The notes under the pieces were generated by a model. That model saw only the letters and a program-made list of their open reading frames with translations. It was not told the origin of the DNA and searched no databases. Of a stretch of DNA of 64,000 nucleotides, positions 41,130 through 52,154 are shown one piece after another (the first letter of the stretch is position 1; each line of letters opens with the position of its first letter). A program made the translations under genes and the position numbers. This stretch comes from Cocos nucifera. Taxonomy: Eukaryota; Streptophyta; Magnoliopsida; Arecales; Arecaceae. The DNA lies in contig QRFJ01000298.1 of the NCBI GenBank assembly GCA_006176705.1, positions 620,001 through 684,000 on the forward strand, given 5' to 3'.

Positions 41130-41863
41130 ATAAACCCTATATTTATAATTGGGCAAAATATTTTGTAGTGTTATTTCTTATGATGTTTAAGGATGAAATT
41201 CTCTTAATCGAGAATGGCATTCCAACATTGCAAGGAATAAAGGTTTAGCTGTCATCTTATTTCTCTATGTATAAGACTAGACATAGATACTCACTAGAGG
41301 TAGTGAGCAGATACCAGTCTGATCCAAGTGAGATCCACTGAAAGATTGTATAGATAATCCTTAAGTATTTAAAAAATACTAAGGTTTAGTGACTCAAATA
41401 TGGAAGTACTGACTTAAAACATGTGGATGTTTTAATTTCAGTCAAAATAAGATGACAATAAGAGAATATCGGGTCATACCCTAATTATAGGAGCAATCTG
41501 CTGGAAAGGTTTCAAGCAATATACTTTAGTCTATTTAGTTAGTAATGTAGAGTACATCATGGCATATGACGCTGCCATGTAATCTGTGCAGTTGCTGAGG
41601 TTCATTAGCTGGTTGGGAGTGGCACCCTCCACCAATAGTCTTGTCCTATCATAGCACTAGGCTAAAGAACCCAAGGACCAGCATATTCTACATCGCTTTC
41701 ATCTTAGATATTAGATCTGGGTGACGTCGATTTTTAGAAGATCGATGTAAAAGGAGAAGTTGACTGACCCATTTGCTAAGACCTTGGAACTAAGGAGTTC
41801 TACGAACTCAAGTGGAAGATAGGATATTTTATATCATTCTGATTGGCTTTAGTCCAAATGAAA
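41130..41863 (+). pseudogene. Copia D RT end and RNase H remnant
   Basis: KDEILLIENGIPTLQGIKV (about 41193-41250) is the region after YVDD. SLEVVSRYQSDPSE (41290-41330), AIYWKGFKQYTLVYLVSNVE-like sequence near 41490-41555, YIMAYDAAM (41555-41580) and DPFAKTLELRSST (41770-41805) follow. Stops are frequent. It continues the copia D pol cut at 35526. The polypurine tract CAAATGAAAGT (41865-41875) is degraded. Confidence 0.8.
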
Positions 41864-41875
41864 GTTGTTGAAAAA

Positions 41876-44571
41876 TGTGTTCTAAAGTCAATCATCTAAG
41901 TGATAGATGACTGAAATTAGTATATGAATTATCTAATAATAATAGTTATTTGACTGATTCATCATAAAAATTCTATCTTCATTAAATGAACTCCTAAATT
42001 ATGATGAAGTTCTTAGAATCATAATCAATTGATAAAGAAGAATTTATCGAATGGTTCTTAAATTATTTACGATCAAATGATAAGTTATTAACAAGGATGA
42101 TAACTTATCAAGTGTAGGTCGCTGTATGCCATATGCATTGGTTGTCCTCATAACCAAGTGATATGGAGATACTGTTATGGCATCCAGATGAGATGTAGGA
42201 GTACATCTACACTGAACATGATCAATATAGCACTCTACTATCAAGAGTAGCTAGCTAAGGCCAATGGGTACAAGTGCTCCTCCGATCTGAGATCATCATG
42301 GTGACTTGCAAGCAACTCACTATAATTTGATGCTGAACTACCTATATTTCTAATATAGATTCAAAAGATTTTTGGATACAGTCAAGTACTTATGAAGTCA
42401 ATGTATGAGTCAAAATAGAATCGACCTCTCCTGATTAGCTTCAAAAAGAGAATGTCTCATTGTGTTTCAATTTAGCAAAACCTAGACCTAGGTAATCCTC
42501 GTACGGTGTCACGGGATTTATAAAATTTTGAGACATAATAGAGATGACTTGTATAAGTATTTGATAGCATACTCAAAGTCATCTTGAGCATACATTAGAG
42601 CTTATAACCTAATTAGATAGTTAATCGATGATTGAGAATCATTCTAAGGTCAATCCATCAATACGATTGATGTTTGACCTGATGCAAGTGTTGCAGGAGG
42701 ATCGATTAGTTATTGGATTGCTAATTGGCTCAATTTGATTGAGCAATGAGACTAAGATCAAGTCTAATTAAATTAAATTCAATTATAATAGTTTAAATTT
42801 AATTAGATTAAGTCTAATTAATTTATTGGATAAGCCAATTATAAGAAAGAATAATTTCTTATTTGACTAGGACTTAGGTGCACCTAATTGACTTAGAATT
42901 TAAATCAGATTTAAATCTTGATTTAATCTAATTTAATTAAACTTCTAGTTGGACTAGGATTATTCTTAATTAGATTACATTTAATCTAGTTTAAATAAGA
43001 TTTAAATTGAATTCAAAATCTATTTTGACCTAGTTAAACAAGAGGGGTCCTAGTTGGACTGGGACTCTCTCTCTTTATCTTGCACCTAAAAGCCCATGCC
43101 CACACCTTTTATTTCTAATGTTTTATATGAATTCCCATGCCCAAAAAAGAGTCTCCATGCCCTACTTCTCATTGGTTTAGGAATTTATTTTGCCTTGGTC
43201 AAAACTAGAAAGTGGTTAGGATTAGTTTCCTATTTGATAGAGTCCCCTTTGACCAAAACTTCTTCCCTCCTTTTGGATTTTTTTCCTATGCCACCCAACC
43301 TTTTCTCCACCCTTCTCCCTAGGTTTTTGTGCATTGGTTTTCTGGTTCTCATGCCTAAAATCAAGGAAGGGGTGTCTAAGAGTTGGATGCCCTATAGGAG
43401 TCCATAAATGACTAGGTTTGACCTAGTCATTATTATATTATTGGGGTGCCTCCTATGAGATGGTTTGAGGATGTGATAAATCTCAAAAAATTTATTAAAA
43501 ACCTATAAAAAAGAAGGAGAAGGCATGACACCAAGACTCTTGGAGGAGGATCTTTCTTTTGGACATCAAACGATGATGTCTTGATGAAGACAAGGTAAGA
43601 AAAGATTGTCTTCTCTTGTATTTTTTTTTATGTTTCTCTCTTCTTATTTTATGTGTAATTTTTTTATGATAAAAATTTGAGAAAGAGAAAGTGAGATGGC
43701 ATGAAGATCCATGCCTCAAGGTGTTAGAGCATAGTGATCATCTTTGGATATGATATTATCATGTCCTGGTGAGAAAAGAAGAAAAGAAGAACGTCTTCTC
43801 TAAGGATTTCCTTGAGAACCCTTCTTCTCTATTTATTTATGAGAATTTTATATGATAAAAATCAAAAATATTAGGTCTAAAAACTTAGAAAAAATTTTAG
43901 AGGAGAATGTCTCTTCTTGTCCTAGCATAGAGATGTTTTCAAGATATTAATCGTTGATGTCCTGAAGTTTAATGTCCTGAAGGAGAAGATTTATCTTCTC
44001 TTAGGATTTATTTTTTCTTATTTTATTTTTTGATTTATGAGAGATCCAAGGGTCGGATTTCTTCCTTATTCCTTCTCATGTTCTTCACCTCTTGGAGTGT
44101 CCAAGAGATCTGAAGAATATATTCTTCATTGACCATCAGGAGGGATCCACGATAAGCTGGCACTTCGAGCGGATCTTCGTTCAACGAACCTTCAATCTGT
44201 GTTACAAATTCGTGTGGATCATCTGTAGAGATTGGATGCATGTGCGGCTCTAAAAGCAACAACAAAAATCAACTATGGAGTTCTCGACCTATGCAAAGAT
44301 AAGAGATCCGATCTCTTGGTAACCTAGATATGATCTAGGGTTAGATCTAGAATTATTCTAGATCTAGGTATTGATATGATCAATACCAATTATGATTAAT
44401 TTATTTTTAAATTTATATTTGCATCATGACATGTTATAGATCCTTGATGTAGGGTTTTGTAATTTGATTACATGCATATTATAGATTAGATTGTTTAATC
44501 TATATCTTCCATTATTTTAATTTCAAAAAAGTTTTTAAATCTATGTATGAAACCCTACATGTTTTCTTACA
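41876..44571 (+). repeat. Copia D 3' LTR (2696 bp)
   Basis: Starts TGTTGAAAAATGTGTTC and ends CTACATGTTTTCTTACA, aligning with copia B (24970-27471). Shared internal landmarks include GACTTGCAAGCAACTCACTA (42303-42322). The part 43080-44050 is T-rich with no genes; a 103-codon frame there is spurious. Confidence 0.85.
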
Positions 44572-45723
44572 TCTCGGACTTCATCTGGATGAACTTGAAT
44601 AGTGAAGACAGTCACCTAAGTAGTTAGCTATGTTTGGCAAAGTGTTCAATCCCTGTGTAGTCTGGCCCGATCAACCTCAAAGCTGGCTAAGCTCCTTCTC
44701 AACCGAATCTTCGTCGAGCCGAATCTCACCATTACAGTTGGGACTGACGTTAGGAGTCCTTGACCAATAGAGCTTCTCCTCAGATGAGCTTCCATACCTT
44801 CCTGTAAGCGGTAAATATTGGCATTCCTATGCCAAGAACCTTGGGTGTGTAGATCAGAATAAATCCAAACTTCAACCCTACAGAGCTTGGCCAAAGTCCT
44901 GAATCGATGAATCCACCATCCTTTCAACTCTCCACCCAAAATAATTATCTGCTCGCAGACGACCTTGAAGATAGCTGAACCTCAAAGGAGTAGTTAAGGC
45001 TCACCAGAGCATTCTGAGCATGTCTGCCTATCCCGATTATTAGTCAGACCCTGATTGCTATTGATCCAGATGAGCTTTGTCCAGCCACCAAACAGACTTC
45101 TCCTAGTCACCGAGCGAACTCCTTTCAGTCAAAGCCCTCTTTTGGTGGCTGAGCTAACTACCTTACATTTCGAGCATCGATTGGACAAACTTTGATGGCA
45201 GAAGGACCTCATCATCTACATAGGTTCAACTCCCAACCCAACGAATGTCTGCCAACCTACAGACAACTTCAAAAATGGCCAAACCTCTCCAAAACTGCTG
45301 GGGTGCAGAGTTCTAAATAATTTTCTCACAAGTGTGATAGTTCTAACCAAACTACGGCTATTAGTCTCCAACGAACTGGTAAGTCACGACAATGAACACC
45401 ATCCTTCGTAACAACTTTCACATGACCCCGAATGGCCTACTAACAGGTAGTCATGATTGTCACCATCAATTTGTTATAAGCTCTGCCTATATAAATAACC
45501 TTCTAGATACATTTTCTTTTCAAGCTCTCATTCCCTACTCGATACTCTATTCATTCCCTCCTGAGCACTCCATTCTTGTTGGCCGGATGACTAACTTGAG
45601 CATCGGAGGATCCTATTGGAGCCACCCATCTCTAGTCTTGGCTTTTTCTTATAGGTCCCATCAGTGGCCTCATCTCTTCCCACTCCTGCGACTCCAACAT
45701 CAGCATAGTTTTCTGCACCAATA
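44572..45723 (+). repeat. Second Tat-type gypsy LTR, right part
   Basis: The end region ACTTGAGCATCGGAGGATCC with GGAGCCACCC (45594-45628) matches the Tat LTR end at 21488-21520, and the terminus CACCAATA (45716-45723) matches CACCAACA. A TATA box (CCTATATAAATAACC) lies at 45486-45500. Copia D abuts the left side, so D probably inserted in this LTR; the left part is not found in the window. No coding frame is supported. Confidence 0.7.
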
Positions 45724-46363
45724 GAAAGGCTAAAGAACAAGAATAAAAGCAGAGCATGCATGATTGTGTTCATAAATCATATAATTTGGTATTGATAAAT
45801 GTGAAACAATCAAATTGCTGGAAGTTCTAAAGTTTATGTTGGGATTTAGCTAATCTTAACCAAAACAAAATAGAATAGAATCAAGTAAGAGTTAGAAGAA
45901 TTAAAGAATAAGTATAAAGAAGCAAAGTATATGCTCTCATGTTCATGAATCATAGAGTATGATATTAATCAGTGTTTATCAATGTTATAGGAGAAGAAAA
46001 AGGATTAAGCCAATCATTAAAGGGGTATAGTAGTCGTTTGAGGTGAGTGGGTTTTCTATTTTTTCTTATGGTGTTTGTTATGAAAGAGACAAATCTTACA
46101 AAGTAAGTTTATTTTCTATTGTTTTTCACCTCATATATATGTTTATGCAAACATGGAAATAAGAAATGGATTTTATTGAAGTGTTATTCAGAAATATGTA
46201 TATGTGCATGTGTATTTAGTTTGAACAGCATCGCATTATGATCTGGAGTATGTTAAAATATCTCATTGATATTCAAGTTTTATCGAATATGTATATTTTC
46301 AATAAGCCATCCATAGAAGTGATCAATCTTTTGGATGTACCATAGTATCAACAATACCTCTTA

Positions 46364-46463
46364 GTTTTATTATGCCTAGTGGGGCGTAGTTTTATTATGC
46401 CCTATGGGATGCAGCTTTATTATGCCCAGTGGGGCACAATTTCATTATGTCCAGTGGGGCCCA
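46364..46463. repeat. 25-bp tandem repeat, four units
   Basis: Units begin at 46364, 46389, 46414 and 46439, each like GTTTTATTATGCCTAGTGGG followed by GC. Spacing is exactly 25 bases. Confidence 0.95.
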
Positions 46464-47130
46464 ACTTATTTGATACACCTTATGACTACCCACGAGTGAG
46501 ATACGTTGTGGTGTAGTCGGTGGTGGCCCAGCAATTTTCAGTTTCATAGCTTTGAAAAAAGTACTTTTGCACAACTTTGTACATATTCAGCATATGAAAG
46601 TTTTATTTAAAACAAGCATGATATTATTATGGAATACTTATTATTATGAGCATTACAGTTATACTTTCTTGTTTCCCCACTATTAAATGGTTTATTCACT
46701 CACTGAGACTTAGGTCTCATCACCCCTCACATCTCGTTATTGCAGTTTTGGAGCTTTTTAGCCGGATTCAAAGTGGCATCAGCATCTTATCAGCATCTAT
46801 ATTAGAAAGATATTAGGTGTGTTAGCTTGTTAGATAAATATATTTTGAGTTCTATTATATTCTATTCTAGTTGCTTAAACCAGAACTATTAAGTGTAAGT
46901 TATTTTTAAATTATATGTATATAAAGTCTGGTCTTATGAATGAAATCTTGATTTTGATTTTGTGAAATGATAAATTAAATTAAAATATTTGTTTTAGCAT
47001 ATTGAGAAAAGGTATGAGTCAAATGAAAGCAGGTTATCAGAAGATTTCTAGTATCTTGTGAAAGATGTTAATTCAAGTTCAATTCAGCTATAGTTTAGTA
47101 ATTTTCTTTGCCTAATTTATAGGTGGGGTG

Positions 47131-47851
47131 TGTTTTTCCTATGGCTGCTCGGAGCCACAGCCGTAGATCCGATCTCTTGCGTGAACCTGGGTGTTAATCC
47201 AGCAAACTGAAGAAGATCTAAGAAAGATGACAGAAGCTAAGATTTTTGGCATTGGAACTGGAGAGAAGAGAGAAGAGAGTTAGGGAGAAAAGCTCATTTG
47301 TATTCCGACCTTATTGTAAAAGTTACAATATCCTGATTTATATACCCTAGAGTTTTCATATGAATCCTAATAAATCCTAGCTCAAAAACTTTCCTAAGAT
47401 AACCTAACCCATACATGAATTAGCCCCCTTAAGACCTCTTGAACCAGGCCTTAAAGCCCCTAGGATCAACCCAGACCCTAGCCCAAAATAGATCCTCGCG
47501 TAACTCTGCTTGCGCATAGTCCTGTGCCATGCCAATAGTCCCGAATGCACAGCTCTCTATTTTGCCTATGCTCTGAGACTTAGCTGACCTAGTTTTGGAC
47601 TGAGCCAGCTAACCTACAGAAAATCCTTTTTCTGCAGCCTTTAAGCTTCGGCTTTGGTTTCTTGCTCCACCTTGTGTCCCAGATCTTAGAAGTACCAAAC
47701 AAGCCCCTTGAGGCCCTCAATACCTAAACCTCAAGCCCGTGAAGAGCTACATGGCGCCTCCACCCTAGGATAACTCCTATCCTAGCCTCTCCGGAGCCCT
47801 CACCCTGGCTCCACTCGTGGCCTTCCAAGGCTTGGGAGCACTACACCTACA
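47131..47851 (-). mobile_element. Solo LTR J (721 bp) with target duplication GGGTG
   Basis: TGTTTTTCC at 47131 and CACCTACA at 47851 are the ends; GGGTG stands on both sides (47126-47130 and 47852-47856). Removing it restores a continuous LTR K. Its sequence aligns with the LTR of element G (GAATTAGCCCCC, ACCAGGCCTTAAAGCCCCTA), and by end structure with copia F. Solo LTRs form by recombination between the two LTRs of one element. Orientation is minus by comparison with G and F. Confidence 0.85.
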
Positions 47852-47891
47852 GGGTGTGGCACCTTCATCCGGTTTAGGGGTGGGTGTTACA

Positions 47892-48214
47892 CATCTCATG
47901 TATCAACTAAAAATTAGATCATAATTATGTAATTTATATCTAATCTTACTACATCTCATGCAAGATAGATCTAAACATGATCCTTTGTAAAAATACATCT
48001 TATGCATTATGAAAATTAGATTATAATCTCATGCATCACAAAAATTCAGATCTAAAAATCTGATTGACATGTTATCAAATAACATTCAATGATCATTCTA
48101 GAACAAATTTCTATTGAAATGATCTTGAATTTTAACCAAAAATTTTTAGATTTTTAAATCTAATTATCAGATCTTAACCTAATACATGTGAAACAACCAG
48201 GCTCTAATATCACT
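47892..48214 (-). other. Element H leader fragment and primer binding site
   Basis: The minus strand after the LTR reads GTGATATTAGAGCCTGGTT (48195-48213), a close match to the TGGTATCAGAGC priming site. The leader is A/T-rich, without frames, and is cut at 47891 by LTR K. Confidence 0.65.
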
Positions 48215-50659
48215 TGTAGGATTTCTAGAAAATCTCTTCTCCTAAACATGCATGCTGAAATTTAAAATTGAAACTAGCAGCAGAAAAATTTCAGCCCTAG
48301 ATTAAAACTCTTTTAATCTACTATGCACTCAATAGATCTAATCTATTGATTCCCTAGGATCTATCACATGCAAGATTAAGATGTTGAAATTTAAAAATCA
48401 GATTTAGAGAAAATCAATACCTTTGTATGGGTAGCAGAACACTGCAATCTGATTACCGTGCTAATCTGGTGAGGTTTCTATAGAGCTGCATACACGTCCA
48501 GCCTCTATAGTTATCCATGCAAAGCTCTCGATCTGATCAAAGGACTACATCTTCATTGAGATGCTAGCTTCCTTGTAGAAAATGCTTCCTGATGGTTGTT
48601 TTGAATCCTTCCCTGGATCTCACAAACTCTCCAGAGAAGAGAAGGAATATGAGTAATAAGAGATGATAGAAGAACTCTTCTCTATTTTTCTTTCTCTCTC
48701 AAAAATACCACACCCTTGCACACCCAAAAGGGGAGATGCTCTCCTCTATTTTTTCCACCCAAAACCTCATGCAAAAGGGGAGAGAACCCATGCCCCTTTT
48801 TCTAATTTTCATCATGAATAATCACACCTTTCTCACACCCAAAAGACCATCTTTTATGGCATCAATAATCCCTTCAAACAAGGTGTGGACTAGGGCTTCT
48901 TTTGGATGAGATTAAAACTCTAAAAGATAGAGTCCTCTTTGGCATGAACTCTTTCATGCAAATTCCAAAAGAAGGGGTGGCATTGGCTTCATATTAGCAT
49001 GAGATATCTCATGCTAATATCTCATGCTAATACATGAGGAAGGGGTGGCTTCTTTTACAGTAAAACAAGGGAGAATAGGGCGCATCCTCTTTGGTGGCAT
49101 TGGGGTTATGTGGTGCATGAAGAGAGAGAGAGAATCCTAATCTAATTAGGATTTCTCTTAGTGTCTAGGTTTAATCCAAATCAAACCTAATCAAAACCTA
49201 ACTCAACTAGAAATTGGTTGAAACCAAATTAAAGAAAATCCTAGTCCAACTAAGAGCCCAATTAAATCCTAATCTAATTAGAAATTAGGTACACTCAAGT
49301 TCTAATCAAATAGAAAATTGATCTCTCTTATAATTGGATTATCTCATAATTCAATTAGGCTTGATTTAGTCAAATCCAAACCAACCTAAATTTAATCTAA
49401 TTCTATTAGATTTGATTTTAGCCCTATTACTCAATTAAATTGAACCAATTAGTAATCTAATTGCTAATTAATCCTCCTATAACTTACTAACTCTTAGTAA
49501 GTTTGTCAATTGCAATAATTGTATTGAGCTAATCATCAATCACATTGATAATTAAATCTATACATGATTCATAATTGCATATCAGCCTTCTGATTAGTTA
49601 AGAATCTCTTTTGTGTGTGACTCCATAGGTTCAATTTTGTCTGGTAGTGGGATGCATTGTGATCTCCATCAATAATATTATTGAAACTCCTTTCAATAGA
49701 TTGAAACTCTTTTCAATTCAACTAGTCAAGAATTATTAATTATCAAAATAATTCTCATTGATCCCATAATCCACCAATGACATCTAGTAGTGTATAGTGG
49801 CAACCCAGCAGAACTGAATAATGAATCCTGAGGTGTAGTTACCCTATGATCCGGTCTTCTATCATGAGTTCCGACAAGATGCAGGTTAAGGATAAATCAT
49901 CAAATCCATTCATCCATCATATGCTAGATTTAATCAACTCAAGTTTATGCGAAATGTTATAGAAACTCTTTCCATCATTCATCTACCATGGCCATGATCT
50001 TTAGAACTCAATCTCATGAACTGCATAGGACCTTTCCCTATCTATCAAGATTGATAGATCCTTTCTTGATATACATTCTATTCCTACAATGGACCTACTA
50101 TAGCCAACATACACTGCAAGATTTTGAATGGCTAAATAATCAAGTTTTGGTGCGGTCAAATTATAGCAACTCCATTGTAAATAACTGAGGCACCGCAGGT
50201 CAAAGAATTATCCATATAGCTACAACTTTGAGTAAGTCACTGACGAGTGGGTAGCTATCCTAGCAACTTCTAATGTTGGTCAAGCTCAGTACCCTTGATC
50301 TATATCAAGCATCTATACTATCACTCCAGTGTTCCTATACTATAGACTCGAGACTTATTTATCCATGAAAAAAAGTGATCGATACATCGATCTATTCGGA
50401 CCAGTCATCATCTCTATAATGATCCATTGATTGGGAGCATTTAAAAATTAACGACTAATGACACATGCCTTAAATTCTCAACTTTTAAAAATATATATCA
50501 TCATCCTTTAATTTCTTGGATGATTCATGGACATAATTTAAACATAAAATGATTAGAAAATAATTTAAATTTTATTTATTTTAAAATTTTAATTATAAAA
50601 TTATGCCTCTAGAATATATATGTGTCAGCCAATATAGCTTCTAGGACATACATCTAACA
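48215..50659 (-). repeat. Element H 5' LTR (2445 bp), relative of copia A
   Basis: Plus-strand ends are TGTAGGATTTC and GGACATACATCTAACA. The right end and inner segments (GTGTCAGCCAATATAGC; GAATGGCTAAATAATC) match the copia A LTR (GTGTCAGCCAATTCTGG; ATGGCTAGGAGACCGAG), but with many substitutions, so it is a different, older family member. A 30-bp perfect palindrome is at 48991-49020. The interior of the element is not in the window beyond 47892-48214. Confidence 0.8.
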
Positions 50660-52136
50660 GAAGTACATTATATATTTATTTGTGCATATACTTAAAGTTT
50701 TGTTATCATCAAAAAAAAGAAAGATTATTGATCCTATGGTTGATTTTGATGATCACAAATATTGAGCAAAAATGTTACTAATCATATATTTCAAAGTTGA
50801 ATGTAGGATTTTCCAAATGCTCACATTGAAGAAATTATCCTTGGAAGAAATCCTCTTAAGATATCAAGCTAAAGCACTTAAAAATATAAATTTTTATAAG
50901 TTTAGATGGCTTATTATAAAAAAAATAAAATTAGAAGAAGCAAATATCATTTGAAAGCATTAGAGCTAAGAAATTCAAGTTATGGCAAAATATGAAAAGA
51001 ATAAAATTGGAAGGTTTTGAGTTTGATTTTTTGAGTCGACTCCAACATGTTGGCATAAAGTGGCAAGAGCTTGAATCAACTCTCTCTGGAAAGATAGAGA
51101 GCAAATATTTTGAGTGTAGTCTATAAGCTAACTCTTGCAGTCTAGAAGCTGACTCCTGGCAATTGGAGTCGACCTTTGAAAAATTAGAGTCAAACCTTAG
51201 CATGGGACAGTAATAACGACTAGTTTTCTACACTTTTTCAATGGCTAGTTTTTAGCTCTAATGGCTATTCCAAGCCTTCCAATTACCAAAACTCATTCTT
51301 TAGCAACTTTCAAGTCTATTAAAAGCTAGAGAATCATTTGGGAAGCAAGATTAAGGATTTTTAAAAGAGAAACTTTTAGATTTGTGAGAGATTCATTGCA
51401 TATCTTTAGAGAGCAAAAAAAAAAGAGGAATCAAGCATAATTTTTGCAAGGCTTTCAAGAGCAATTTTCTCCTTCATCACCATCATCCTCTCTAGCTTCA
51501 TTTGAAGAAAAGTACTAGCATCCAAAGAGCAATCCTTCAGCTTCTACTTTGCACTTAAAGAATTTATTTTTTATTTTATTTTTTGATTAAAAAATCTCAT
51601 CTTGTATTTTTGATTTTTTTATAAGTTTCTTTGGAGGAAAGAAACTTAGGGATTAAGCCCATTCAAGTTTGAAATTAGACTTTGTAGGTTTTGGTCGATG
51701 ATCCCATAAAACCAACTGTATTGATTGTGAGCCCAGAAAATAATCATTGTATAGGTTTTACTTGGTGATCCCCAAAAACCAAATGGATTGGTTTATGATC
51801 CCTGAGAAAATAAACATATTGTAATCAAGTGATTATAGTAAAATTTTAAAGAAAAGCTTGCAGAGTGGATGTAGGTGTTGGGTTGTACCAAACCACTATA
51901 AAATTTATGTTGATTTTATCATGTCTTTGATGCATGCTTTACTTATTTTAATTCTTATTTTACATTCTTACTTTGCTTTCATTATAACGATTCTGCTACA
52001 ACTCATTTCATACACTGCACAATTAATCAAGATACCTAGATATAAGGCACTTAATTATTTAGATATTAGATTTGCTTGAAATTTTTAAAAAACTCAATTC
52101 TTCTTCACTCTTGGGTTGCTATCTTTTTTAGCAACA
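50660..52136 (+). repeat. SIRE-like copia 3' LTR (50726-52136) with a short internal end
   Basis: TTTTGTTATCATCAAAAAA and a purine run (50699-50725) lead into TATTGATCCTATGGTTG, the typical junction of SIRE/Maximus elements. Repeated GAGTCGACTCC-type words (51031-51190) and the ending GGTTGCTATC ... GCAACA (52113-52136) also fit. Element H was inserted in its interior at 50660. Open frames of 60-90 codons in it have no homology I recognise. Confidence 0.65.
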
Positions 52137-52154
52137 GAAAGAGAGAGAATCTCT

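Larger units (their letters stand above)
31594..44571 (+). mobile_element. Copia D: Ty1/copia element lacking its 5' LTR, split by copia F
   Basis: A priming-site-like GTATCAGAGCATCTAG (31594-31609), a leader, degraded pol in two parts (33741-35526 and 41130-41863) and a 3' LTR (41876-44571) are in order. The two pol parts join across copia F, which carries CAAAG/AAAAG at its borders. The LTR start TGTTGAAAAATGTG and end CTACATGTTTTCTTACA place it with copias B and C. The 5' LTR is missing; the LTR of element G abuts the priming site instead. Confidence 0.8.
45724..47891 (+). repeat. Gypsy LTR K (chromovirus-like), interrupted by solo LTR J
   Basis: The plus strand has TTCACTCACTGAGACTTAGG (about 46692-46711) with CATCACCCC, then ends CCGGTTTAGGGGTGGGTGTTACA-like sequence at 47891. 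These words are typical of Tekay/Del-type chromovirus LTRs. A 25-bp tandem repeat lies at 46364-46463. The left limit is not clear; a diverged direct repeat of about 40 bases (TTCATAAATCATATAATTTG at 45768 and a relative at 45944) lies near it. No coding region is attached. Confidence 0.45.

Noticed and set aside
43096..43407. 103-codon plus-strand open frame
   Set aside because: It lies wholly in the 3' LTR of copia D, is Leu/Pro/Phe-rich by base composition, and is not kept in copies B and C.
44646..44939. 97-codon minus-strand frame in the second Tat-type LTR
   Set aside because: No similarity to the antisense gene or to any known domain; it is inside LTR sequence with a TATA box on the other strand.
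45591..45773. Short minus-strand frame starting with a possible signal peptide
   Set aside because: It overlaps the conserved plus-strand LTR end (ACTTGAGCATCGGAGGATCC) and crosses the LTR border, so it is chance.
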